NCBI GenBank assembly: GCA_963717085.1
Contig: CAVQVM010000002.1
Location: 496,001 to 560,000, forward strand
Source of the DNA: DASQUK01 sp963717085
GTDB taxonomy: Bacteria > Actinomycetota > Acidimicrobiia > Acidimicrobiales > VFJN01
Direction: 5' to 3'
Length of the DNA: 64,000 nt
Positions 49,570 to 58,695 of the stretch are shown here, piece after piece (positions within the stretch are counted from its first letter, which is position 1; each line of letters begins with the position of its first letter). The notes beneath the pieces were generated by a model. That model saw only the letters and a program-made list of their open reading frames with translations. It made no database searches and was not told the origin of the DNA. Made by a program: the position numbers and the translations under genes.

Positions 49570-49828
49570 ACGGTTCAACAAGGTGTGGGATGAGCTCCGG
49601 GCCAGGGCCGGCCTGCCCGCCGCCCGGTTCCACGACACCCGCCACACCTACGCGAGCGTGTTGCTGTCGGGTGGCGTGTCGGTGGCAGCGGCCGCCGAAT
49701 ACCTGGGCCACAGTCCGGCGATGCTGCTGGGCACGTACGCCCATCTGCTGCCGGCGGACCACGACCGGTCCCGTCGGGCCGTCGAGGTGGCGTTCCGCGA
49801 AAGAAGCCCCTTCCAAACCCAAGCGTAG
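49570..49828 (+). pseudogene. Tyrosine recombinase/integrase, C-terminal remnant
   Basis: About 85 residues of a phage-type integrase catalytic domain: WDELRARAGLPAARFHDTRH followed by TYASVLLSGGVSVAAAAEYL and GHSPAMLLGTYAHLLP. The H-x-x-R, LGH and active-site Tyr (GTYAH) are present, but the N-terminal domain and first catalytic Arg are missing, and no start fits. It begins 75 bp inside attL, so the element has lost most of its integrase and is probably immobile without help. Confidence 0.75.
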
Positions 49829-50250
49829 CGGCGCCAAGGGATGACCCCCGGCTAGGCCGTGGGGATCCCGCTGACGGCTGACGGTGCTGTCGGCGGATTT
49901 CTGTGCATCGTGGCCTAACGCGGGGCGCCTCCGCCGCCCGCCGAAGTCCCCCTCGCTAAGCGACGGTTAACTCCGTGGGTGCACATTCATCCCTGGCGGG
50001 CAGCAGCGAGCTGACCCCGGTCTGTCAGACGGCGGAAGGCGGTACAAGTCAACGGATTGGTTCCCCGGCTTCCTGTGCAGCTGCCGGGGGGCTGGTCCGT
50101 TTGGCAGGCAAGCGACGACCGGCAACTCTCCTGGCCGCGCCCCTGTCCCGTCGACCAAGCCAAACACACCTCATGTTCGTGCTCCCGGCGGCGATCGAAA
50201 GTCTCGCCAACGTCCGCCAACTCGGCGGCCACAAGGACCGAAAGGCTCCC
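49829..50250. other. Stretch without a recognisable gene
   Basis: About 420 bp inside the integrated element. Stem-forming sequence is abundant near 49990-50100, but no coding frame of family-like composition and no riboswitch that I can confirm is present. Confidence 0.5.
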
Positions 50251-50457
50251 ATGTTCGCCATGTCCACCCGCAGCTGGATCATCGCCGGCGGTGTCGCCTG
50301 GATGGCCGGCGCCGCCCTCGGGGTCGCCCTGTGCCGGGCCTCCAAAGACGGCGACCAATGGACGAAGGACGGATCACTATCCCCGAACAGGACTTCAGCG
50401 CTCGTGAGGGAGCGGGGTAGGGGGCCTTCGCGGTTTTCGGAGGCCGCCAACTCATAG
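50251..50457 (+). CDS. Small single-pass membrane protein
   Basis: A 68-residue frame with the hydrophobic segment SWIIAGGVAWMAGAALGVAL near its start, preceded by Arg, and a polar tail RASKDGDQWTKDGSLSPNRT. ATG at 50251; a longer frame upstream is possible. It is inside the integrated element and has no recognised family. Confidence 0.45.
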   Translation: MFAMSTRSWIIAGGVAWMAGAALGVALCRASKDGDQWTKDGSLSPNRTSALVRERGRGPSRFSEAANS

Positions 50458-50515
50458 CCGGGCGGGTAGCGGCAGGCAGCCGCGCACAGGTTTCGGAAAA
50501 TTGGGATCGGGGCTC

Positions 50516-50907
50516 GTGGGGCGTCGTGGTCCGTTGCCGAATCGGCGTGTGCAGGCGCTCAAAGGCGACCTGCGGGCCGTGGCCGACCATCCCCGGCCGG
50601 TTGTCGCCGAACCCCGAAGCCCGAGGGGTTGGGGCCGGTGGCGTCGGAGGTCTGGGACCAGATCGTCCCGGAGCTGGTGAGGCTGAAGATGGTGGGCCGG
50701 TTGGATGGGCCGGTGGTGGAGTTGTTCTGCACCAGCTTCGAGCGGTGGCGGGAGCACCCGGGCGGGCCCGGGTATGCGTCGTTGACGTCGACGGTCGCGC
50801 ACGCCGCTCGTGGTCTCGGATTGGGGGCGGGTGCCCGGCTGCGGGCAGAGGCACCGCAGATCGACCGGGCCGAGCTCGAGCCTTCGATATTCGGCACCGA
50901 CGCCTGA
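50516..50907 (+). pseudogene. Phage terminase small subunit (P27 family), frameshifted
   Basis: Two frames together read as one P27 small terminase. From GTG at 50516 the frame gives GRRGPLPNRRVQALKGDLRA and PRPVVAEPRS; from about 50626 a different frame gives VASEVWDQIVPELVRLKMVG, then VVELFCTSFERWREHPGGPG. The switch is in a run of G at 50625-50628, so one base is missing (or two are extra). The downstream part alone could start at TTG 50629. This shows the element is phage-derived; the gene is probably inactive. Confidence 0.6.
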
Positions 50908-51211
50908 GCCCGGTGGGTCGGGCCTGTCACCGGGCGGGTCCTCAAGACGTAGGTAGGCGACCCAGCCGTCGCCGTCGCGGGTGACGGTGCCGCGGATCTT
51001 CGTCGCCCAGGTCCCGGACCAGTCCCTGGGGGTAAGTTGTCGCCACGTCAGGCCCGGGCCCTCGTCGGGTTCGGGGTCGGGTGCCTGCTAGGCGTACTCG
51101 AAGCCGTCTCGCCAATCACCACCCCACGAATACGAACATACGTTTGCGGGAGTGGTGTGGCAAGGGGCGCCGGTTCCGGCGGCATCCCCGCCGGGTATGG
51201 GGGAAGGGCTG
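50908..51211. other. Gap in integrated element with a possible minus-strand gene relic
   Basis: About 300 bp without a complete gene. On the minus strand an open frame from a TAG near 51090 reads LTWRQLTPRDWSGTWATKIR, then GDGWVAYLRLEDPP, with protein-like composition but no start codon, so it may be a decayed phage gene. Confidence 0.25.
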
Positions 51212-51550
51212 ATGCCCGACGACGAACAGTTCTCGCAGGCCGAGCTGCGGGTTGGGGCGAAATACGACGGTGCTGAGGCCATCATCACGGTTGACGGCCA
51301 ACTCGACCACTCCACCGCCGAACGGCTTGTGACCTGCATGCTCGAGGCGCTCGACACCAAACCGCACTCGGTCACCGTCGACGCCCACGCAGTCACGTTC
51401 ACAGACTCCACTGGCCTGTCGGCCCTGCTCCGAGCTCGCGGCCTGGCATTCGTTGACCAAGTGGTCTTCCGAATCAGCGACCCACCGCCCAGGCTGCAAC
51501 AGCTCGTTGAGGTGACCGGGACCAAGGACGTGCTCTTGCCCGACGAATGA
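51212..51550 (+). CDS. STAS-domain anti-sigma factor antagonist
   Basis: A 112-residue STAS protein. The pattern YDGAEAIITVDGQLDHSTAE, then VTVDAHAVTFTDSTGLSALL is the SpoIIAA/RsbV fold with the phosphorylatable serine in DSTGL. It would bind an anti-sigma kinase or act as a sensor partner; none is encoded nearby. ATG at 51212 has GGGGGAAGGG upstream; an in-frame ATG at 51197 is possible. Its place inside a phage-like element is unusual; it may be cargo. Confidence 0.8.
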   Translation: MPDDEQFSQAELRVGAKYDGAEAIITVDGQLDHSTAERLVTCMLEALDTKPHSVTVDAHAVTFTDSTGLSALLRARGLAFVDQVVFRISDPPPRLQQLVEVTGTKDVLLPDE

Positions 51551-51632
51551 CCCGAGGGGAGCCGGGGACGCCCGCCGTTACCCGGCCTGTCCCTACCCGG
51601 GGTGGTTCCACACCGCCGGGGGCACTTGGTCT

Positions 51633-51675
51633 GTTGACGAACGCAACCCTCCCATGGTGTGTCGCGTTCGTCAAC
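51633..51675. promoter_or_regulatory. Inverted repeat before the excisionase-like gene
   Basis: Perfect 12-bp arms GTTGACGAACGC (51633-51644) and GCGTTCGTCAAC (51664-51675), 19 bp apart, ending 13 bp before the small HTH gene. Candidate operator for that protein. Confidence 0.55.
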
Positions 51676-51688
51676 TACCGTTCGTGTC

Positions 51689-51886
51689 GTGCTGATCGAC
51701 ACCGACCAACTGGTCGACCTCGCAGAGACGGCCGCCCTAATCGGGATTGACAACCCGCGGGGCGTGAGCGTCTACCGACGCCGATACGAAGACTTCCCGG
51801 CTCCGGTCATAGCGAAGGGCCGGTGTGTGCTGTGGCTACGCGCCGACGTCGAGACGTGGGCTCGGGCCACCGGCCGCCTGCCGTGA
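51689..51886 (+). CDS. AlpA/excisionase-like small HTH protein
   Basis: A 65-residue protein. The N-terminal winged-helix (LVDLAETAALIGIDNPRGVS, then VYRRRYEDFPAPVIAKGRCV) and LWLRADVETWARATGR at the end match the AlpA/Xis-type DNA-binding fold of integrated elements, where the last helix carries the W-x-x-x-DV-x-x-WA signature. It probably directs excision or regulates the element. GTG at 51689; GTG at 51659 is an alternative. Confidence 0.75.
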   Translation: MLIDTDQLVDLAETAALIGIDNPRGVSVYRRRYEDFPAPVIAKGRCVLWLRADVETWARATGRLP

Positions 51887-51902
51887 CACACCCGTGACAC
51901 AC
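51881..51902. repeat. Tandem 11-bp repeats near attR
   Basis: CCGTGACACAC occurs twice head to tail across the excisionase-like stop codon, and an inverted GTGTCACAC follows near 51918-51926. Spacing of one DNA turn suggests arm-type binding sites for excisionase or integrase. Confidence 0.5.
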
Positions 51903-52008
51903 GAGGGCGAAAAACGGTGTCACACGACGAGAACCCGTGAACGAGGGCTTTCCCTGGTCACGAGTGGTTTTCGGGCATCGTCGCAGGTCAACGAACCCTG
52001 TCGATATG

Positions 52009-52026
52009 TTCATCCACATGGACATG
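52009..52026 (+). repeat. attR: 18-bp direct repeat, right copy
   Basis: TTCATCCACATGGACATG, identical to 49477-49494, followed by GCCGCCGTACAGGGGTAG, which would complete the original VOC reading frame (MAAVQG, stop at 52039-52041). Confidence 0.8.
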
Positions 52027-52086
52027 GCCGCCGTACAGGGGTAGGGACCGGGCGTCCCACGAACGCCGGTTCGACCGACGCCGGTC

Positions 52087-53121
52087 TCAGGCGGGCCGCT
52101 CCCCCGCCGCCGGGCGGACGACCCGGCGCTCTGTGACGATGGCGGTGACGAGATCGGTCGGTGTCACGTCGAACGCGGGGTTGACGGCACGGGCACCGGC
52201 CGGGGCCACGGACCGGCCATGCCAGGCCACGACCTCGTCGCCGCTGCGATCCTCGATCTCGATGTGAGACCCGTCCGGCGTCGCGGCGTCGACGGTCGAT
52301 TCCGGGGCTGCCACCACGAACGGAATCCGGGTGCGGTGCGCCGCGAGTGCCAGCGGGTAGGTGCCGATCTTGTTCGCAACGTCGCCGTTGGCGGCGATGC
52401 GATCGGCCCCCACGACGACTGCGTCGACCAGCCCCCGGGCGATGAGCGACGGCGCAGCGCCGTCGACCACCAGCCGGTAGTCGACCCCCATGTGGTCGAG
52501 CTCCCACGCCGTGAGCCGGCTCCCCTGCAACAGCGGGCGGGTCTCGTCGGCATAGACGCGTCCGACGGCACCACGCTCGTGCAGGGCGCGCACCACGCCG
52601 AGCGCGGTCCCCCACTCGACGCACGCCAGTGCCCCGGCATTGCAGTGGGTGTGCAGGCGTAGGCCCGCAGGCCCGCTGGCTTCGTCGCGCTGCGGGCCCT
52701 GCCCGCACAGCTCCACCACGAGGTCGGCACCCCGGCGCGCAATGGCGCGGTTGGCGGCAGCGTCCTCCTCCAGGACGGCACGCACTTCCCGCTCGACGGT
52801 CTCGGCTCCCTCGCCGAGCCGCGACGCGGCCCGGTCGACCCCCCAGGCCAGGTTGACTGCCGTAGGTCGGGCGCTGCGGAGGCGCTCGATCGCCCTGGCG
52901 ACCTCGTCATCGCTCCAGCCCCGGCGCCGACCCTCCCGAACGGCCAGCAGCACGCCGAGGGCGCCGGCGGCCCCGAGCGCCGGCGCGCCCCGCACCGCCA
53001 GTCGCCGTATCGCGTCCACCAGCTCGTCGACGTCGCTCAACCGCAGGGTGCGCAGCTCGTGCGGCAGCGCCGTCTGGTCCACGATCACGACGGCGCCGTC
53101 GATCCAGTCGATCGTCCGCAC
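52087..53121 (-). CDS. mtnA: S-methyl-5-thioribose-1-phosphate isomerase
   Basis: A 344-residue isomerase of the eIF2B-like fold converting methylthioribose 1-phosphate to methylthioribulose 1-phosphate in methionine salvage. RRLAVRGAPALGAAGALGVL, THCNAGALACVEWGTALGVV, VVGADRIAANGDVANKIGTY and NPAFDVTPTDLVTAIVTER are all present, including the catalytic cysteine and aspartate regions. It lies downstream of priA and metK on the same strand, separated from priA by 23 bp after the frameshift-corrected end. Confidence 0.94.
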   Translation of the reverse strand: MRTIDWIDGAVVIVDQTALPHELRTLRLSDVDELVDAIRRLAVRGAPALGAAGALGVLLAVREGRRRGWSDDEVARAIERLRSARPTAVNLAWGVDRAASRLGEGAETVEREVRAVLEEDAAANRAIARRGADLVVELCGQGPQRDEASGPAGLRLHTHCNAGALACVEWGTALGVVRALHERGAVGRVYADETRPLLQGSRLTAWELDHMGVDYRLVVDGAAPSLIARGLVDAVVVGADRIAANGDVANKIGTYPLALAAHRTRIPFVVAAPESTVDAATPDGSHIEIEDRSGDEVVAWHGRSVAPAGARAVNPAFDVTPTDLVTAIVTERRVVRPAAGERPA

Positions 53122-53211
53122 GAGGTGACTCTATGGGGACCGCATCACACCCGCGGCGGGTCGACCGCCACCCGCAGGCGGCCGGGCCGGCGCGGCGTCG
53201 CCGCCAGGGCG

Positions 53212-54875
53212 TCACACAATGTGCGGTGGTCGGGCGCGGCGGACCAGCCAGCGGCCGCCCGACGGCCCCAGGACCTCGACGCCGAGACACGAGCGGATGG
53301 CGCCGACGAACACGTCCGCGCCGGCGCCCGACACCTCGGCCAGCGCCGCGGCCGGCGGGAACCGCAGCTGCGTGCGCCGGTCGCGCTCGGCCCACGCCAC
53401 CCTGGTCGGGTCGGCGTTCAGCGCGGCCTGGACGACCTCGTGGCGCGGCACGTGGGTCTGGACCACGAGCCGGCCGCCGCCGGCCTTGCCGCCGACCACC
53501 CGGGCGGCCCGTGCCAGCAGGCCTAGCGCCTGCTCCGCGGCGCGGTAGCGGGGAGCCAGCAGCTCCTGGTCGAAGTCGAGGAAGGCAACCGCGTCGGCGC
53601 GGTCGATCTGGTGCAGCGTCGCTTCGGTGCCGACCACCACCCGGGACCGGGGTGCGGTGGGGCTCCCGGAGGCGGCCGTCACTTCGTCGACCGGCTCGCC
53701 GATCAGCGCCGCGATCTCGTCGCGCACCCGGGTGACGCCTTGGCGCAGCGTCCGCAGGCGTGACGCCCCACACGACGCGCACACCGCGGGCCGGACCGTG
53801 CCGCAGCGGGTGCAGACCAGCTGGTCGCCGGGCTGGGCCACGGCGGCGTCGCAGCGCTCGCAGCGCGCCAGCTCACCGCACGCCTTGCACGCCAGCAGCC
53901 GGGCCCGGCCGGTCCGGTTGAGCACGCACAGGACCCGCCGGTCGCTGCGCAGCAGCCGCACCAGAGCCGGGGGCAACAGGCCCGTGCGCGGGTCCTGGCG
54001 GCGCATGTCGACCACGTCGACGACCGGCCAGCCGGCGCGCTCGTCGGCCCGCGACGGCGGGATCAGCCGGCCCGCGTCCAGCGCTTCGAGCGACGGGCTG
54101 GGCGACGTCATGACGCACGGCACCCCCGCCCGGCGTGCACGCTCGAGGGCGACGTCGCGGGCGTGCCACGTCGGCGCCTGCTCCTGGCGGTGGGCCTCGT
54201 CGTGCTCGTCGATCACCACGATGGCGCCGAGGTCGCCCACCGGCGCCCAGGCGGCGGCGCGCGTGCCGACCACGGTGGCGCCCGCGGCGCCGAGAGCCCA
54301 GTCCCGCGGATGCCGCGCGACGGGCACCCCCACGCGCCGCAGCACGGTGCCCGCCGACCGCGCCGATGCCGCCGAGGGGCACAGGATGAGGGCGTTGCCC
54401 CGCGCCACGGCGGCGAACACCACCGGGTCGACCGGCGCCGCCGGGGGTAGCCGCACCAGCAGCGCCGATGAACTTGCGGCGGAAAGCGCTGCCATGACCT
54501 CCCTATCCGCCGCAAGTTCGAATGGGGGGGATCGCCGGGGCGCCGCCGGCAGGCCCGTCACCACACGCTCGGGTGACGCGGTCCGCAGCAGCGACGCCGG
54601 CCGGCCCGCCCAGCGCCACGCGGCCCACTCCGCCAGCTCGATCAGCTCCGGCGTCGGGCCTCGCCCAGACCACTTGGCCAGGGGACGCAACGCGACGCCG
54701 GGGGGCGGGTCGACGCCGACGGCGACCACCCAGCCCCCGACCCGGCGACCGTGCAGCACGACCCGGACCCGGTCGCCGACGCGCACCTGGTCCCCGAGGT
54801 CGTCGGGGACCAGGTAGTCGAACGTTTTGTCGATTGCGGGCTCGTCCGGCAGGACCCGAACGACCCGCGGCCCGC

Positions 54876-54879
<4 letters not shown>
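53212..54879 (-). CDS. priA: Primosome assembly protein PriA, C-terminus frameshifted
   Basis: A PriA-like protein of replication restart. The N-terminal 3'-DNA-binding motif IDKTFDYLVPDDLGD places the start upstream of the first ATG/GTG; a CTG at 54879 overlapping the metK stop (CTGA) is the best candidate. The helicase region lacks a Walker lysine (LLVRLPPAAPVD instead of GSGKT), as is usual in actinobacterial PriA. Zinc ligands are CKACGELARCERCDAAVAQ and CTRCGTVRPAVCASCGASRL. The frame stops at 53212, but deleting one base near 53233-53243 would continue it as VRAPDHRTLCDALAAT to GRLRVAVDPPRV ending at 53145, the normal family end. Confidence 0.88.
54470..54519. repeat. 14-bp inverted repeat within priA
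   Basis: Perfect arms GAACTTGCGGCGGA (54470-54483) and TCCGCCGCAAGTTC (54506-54519) around a 22-base loop, translated as the junction before the degenerate ATPase loop of PriA. Not related to the other repeat family by sequence. Confidence 0.6.
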
Positions 54880-56062
<1,183 letters not shown>

Positions 56063-56066
<4 letters not shown>

Positions 56067-57262
56067 GGTTTCGTTCTCCTCTGTGTGACGGCATCGAACA
56101 CGGCACGGGCGATCGCCCGCTTGTCGGCCAAGGGCACCTCGCGCTCAGTGCCGTCGGCATCCATGATCACGACCTGGTTGGTGTCGTGCTCGAACCCAGC
56201 GCCCAGGGCGGTCACATCGTTGGCCACGATGAGGTCGATGCCCTTGGCGGCGAGCTTGGCTGCGGCATTCTTTCGCACTTCGTCGGTCTCCGCAGCAAAA
56301 CCGACGATGGTCTGCCCGGGCCGTTTGCGCGCCCCCAGCCCGGCCAGGATGTCGGGCGTCGGCTCGAGGGTGATCTCGGGCACGCCCGCCTGCTTCTTGA
56401 GCTTTCGCGCGGCCACCCGCGCCGGCCGGAAGTCGGCCACGGCCGCCGCCATGACGACCACGTCGGCCGAGGCCTCGGCGGCGTGCACGGCCTCCTCCAT
56501 CTCGGACGCGGTCTCGACCCGGATCACGTCGGCGTGCGGCGGCACCGGCAGGTCGACGGTGCTGACGAGCGTGACCTTGGCGCCCCGGGCGGCGGCCTCG
56601 GCCGCCAGGGCGTGACCCTGCTTGCCCGACGAGCGGTTGCCCACGAAGCGGACGGGATCGATCGGCTCGCGGGTCCCGCCGGCGGTCACGAGCACGTGCA
56701 GGCCGGACAGATCCCGGCCGGCCTCCAGGGCGGACTCGACTGCCTCGACGATCGTCACGGGCGCCGCCAGACGCCCCTTGCCGATGTCGCCGCCCGCCAG
56801 GCGGCCCTCCTCCGGCGGGACGATCGTGACCCCGCGGCGGCCCAGCGTCGCGAGGTTGTCCTGCACCGCCGGGTGCTCCCACATCTCGGTGTGCATGGCC
56901 GGCGCGAGCACCACCGGCGCTCCCCGCCGCACGGCCAGGAGCGTGGCGGTCAGCAGGTCGCTGGAGATGCCGGCGGCGTAGCTACCGATGACCCGCGCGG
57001 TGGCCGGAGCCACCACGACGGCGTCGGCGGACCGGCCCAGGCGAGTGTGCGGGATGGGGTCGTCGTCGTGGAACAGCGATGTGTGGGCCCGCTCGGAGGC
57101 CAGCGCCGAGAAGGTGGCCTCGCCGACGAATCGGGTGGCGCCGCGGGTCATCACCGGGACCACGTGCGCCCCCCCGTCGACGAGCCGCCGGCAGACGTCG
57201 ATCGCCTTGTAGGCCGCGATGCCACCGGACACCCCCAGGACGATTCGTCGTCCCTCCAACAT
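56063..57262 (-). CDS. coaBC: Phosphopantothenoylcysteine decarboxylase / synthase (CoaBC)
   Basis: A 399-residue bifunctional enzyme of coenzyme A synthesis. The N-terminal CoaC flavoprotein domain has LGVSGGIAAYKAIDVCRRL with the catalytic His region and APAMHTEMWEHPAV; the C-terminal CoaB domain has LVTAGGTREPIDPVRFVGNR and NDVTALGAGFEHDTNQVVI. Both halves look complete. It lies 11 bp after rpoZ in the conserved actinobacterial order. Confidence 0.96.
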
Positions 57263-57273
57263 GGAGCGAGGGC

Positions 57274-57618
57274 CTACTCGGCCCCGTCGCTCTTGCCGCC
57301 GTCGCCGGACTGGTCGCCTTCGGCCACGGCCTCGACGCTCCCGGCACCCTCCGACTCGTCGGGTGCGACCTCGCTGGGATGCGCAAGGACGATCTTGTCG
57401 CCGGCGATCTCCTCGAAGGCGATCGACAGTGGCTTGCGGGCGACGGACGTCACTTGCGGCGGAACGATGGCGCCCAAGCCCTCACCCAGCTGGTTGAAGT
57501 AGGCGTTGATCTGGCGGGCGCGCATGGCGCTCAGCGTGACCAGCGAGAACTTCGACCCGGCGCGGTCGAGCAGCTCCTCGATGGAGGGGTTCATCATGGT
57601 GTCTTGGCGTGAAGCCAT
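57274..57618 (-). CDS. rpoZ: RNA polymerase omega subunit
   Basis: A 114-residue omega subunit assisting RNA polymerase assembly. MMNPSIEELLDRAGSKFSLV, then TLSAMRARQINAYFNQLGEG and KPLSIAFEEIAGDKI are the conserved helices; the last 35 residues form a Gly/Ser/Glu tail. Position between the kinase gene and coaBC is the conserved one. Confidence 0.93.
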   Translation of the reverse strand: MASRQDTMMNPSIEELLDRAGSKFSLVTLSAMRARQINAYFNQLGEGLGAIVPPQVTSVARKPLSIAFEEIAGDKIVLAHPSEVAPDESEGAGSVEAVAEGDQSGDGGKSDGAE

Positions 57619-57762
57619 GCGGGCGCGTACCTCGGTCCGGCCGGTTGATCGGCCGACCAGGTTACCGCCCGTGACCCCCGAACGGTGAATCCCGGTCGCC
57701 GAGGGACGAACGGGCCGCGGTCACGGCGGCCCGGGCCTCCCGGACCGCGGCAGGGTCAGCGG

Positions 57763-58362
57763 TCAGGCCCCGGACCGCTTCTCGGCGGCAGCCACGATGC
57801 GATCCGCCAGCTGCGGCGGCCGCAGCTCGCCGGAATCGAGAACCAGCTCGTAGATCGACAGGTCCGAGAGGTCGACGCCGTAGAGCGCCAGGTAGCGGCC
57901 TCGCTCCACGCGCTGACGCTCCTCGTTGTCGGCCAGTGCCCGTTCGACGGACACGCCCTCGCGCGCCCCCACCCGCTGCGCCCGGATCCGCGGGTCGCAG
58001 TCGATCCAGACGACGACCGCCGCCAGCCCCTCGTTGTGCGCGATCCAACCCGCCAGCCGCGACTCAACGACGGCACCGCCATCGCGGGCCCGGCGGGCGA
58101 GACGGCCGTCGAGCTCGACGTCGACGTCGGGATTGTCGGCGACGTAGAGCCCGAACTCCGGCAGGCTCATGTTGCGTTCCGCAGCCAAGGCCCGGAACAC
58201 CTCGCCGCCGGGCACCAGTTCGAGTCCGAGCCGGCCGGCCACGCGCTGGGCCACGGTGGTGGTGCCCGAACCCGGCGGGCCCGAGACCGTGATCAGCAAA
58301 TCTGGATTGACGGAAGGGTCGGCGCTAGAAGGCTTCGAGGAGGGATCGGCGCTGCTGGTCAC
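57763..58362 (-). CDS. Cytidylate-kinase-like (archaeal-type) NMP kinase
   Basis: A P-loop kinase of up to 199 residues. TVSGPPGSGTTTVAQRVAGR is a P-loop with the GSGTTT form used by archaeal-type (d)CMP kinases, followed by RLARRARDGGAVVESRLAGW and the lid-type segment CDPRIRAQRVGAREG. In actinobacteria this place between mihF and rpoZ usually holds guanylate kinase gmk, whose motifs are absent here. It could be a true CMP kinase or a replacement nucleotide kinase. GTG at 58362 overlaps mihF; TTG at 58299 is an alternative start. Confidence 0.8.
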   Translation of the reverse strand: MTSSADPSSKPSSADPSVNPDLLITVSGPPGSGTTTVAQRVAGRLGLELVPGGEVFRALAAERNMSLPEFGLYVADNPDVDVELDGRLARRARDGGAVVESRLAGWIAHNEGLAAVVVWIDCDPRIRAQRVGAREGVSVERALADNEERQRVERGRYLALYGVDLSDLSIYELVLDSGELRPPQLADRIVAAAEKRSGA

Positions 58363-58636
58363 CCAGGCCCCGCACGCGGCGGGTGTCGGCGATGCCGATC
58401 TCTTCCATGGTGCGGCGGGCGCGTACCTTGCCCACCCCTGGGAGCGATTCGAGCACCGCGAGGACCTTCATCTTGCCCACGATGTCGCTGTCGTCGGCTT
58501 GGTCGAGGAGCTCCTTGAGGGTCAGGGACCCCATCTTGAGCTTCTCCTTGAGCTCGGCTCGGGCGCGCCGGGCCTCGGCTGCCTTTGCGAGTGCGGCTTC
58601 GCGCTGCTCGGGAGTCAACTGCGGTGGCTGCGGCAT
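58325..58636 (-). CDS. mihF: Integration host factor, actinobacterial type (mIHF)
   Basis: A 103-residue DNA-binding protein. An N-terminal helix, AEARRARAELKEKLKMGSLT, is followed by a helix-two-turn-helix region VLESLPGVGKVRARRTMEEI with DTRRVRGLGDQQRRSLLEAF at the end, the standard mIHF form. It bends DNA and shapes the nucleoid. ATG at 58636. Located between pyrF and the kinase as in mycobacteria. Confidence 0.94.
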   Translation of the reverse strand: MPQPPQLTPEQREAALAKAAEARRARAELKEKLKMGSLTLKELLDQADDSDIVGKMKVLAVLESLPGVGKVRARRTMEEIGIADTRRVRGLGDQQRRSLLEAF

Positions 58637-58695
58637 GCCGCGCACCCTAGCGCGACCCCACAGGCAAACGGTGACAATCGCCCGGTGGGCGCCCG

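Noticed and set aside
49960..50110. Structured GC-rich stretch suggestive of a riboswitch (c-di-AMP or cobalamin type)
   Set aside because: Conserved motifs of those riboswitches do not line up in either orientation, and the downstream small ORF is not a usual target.
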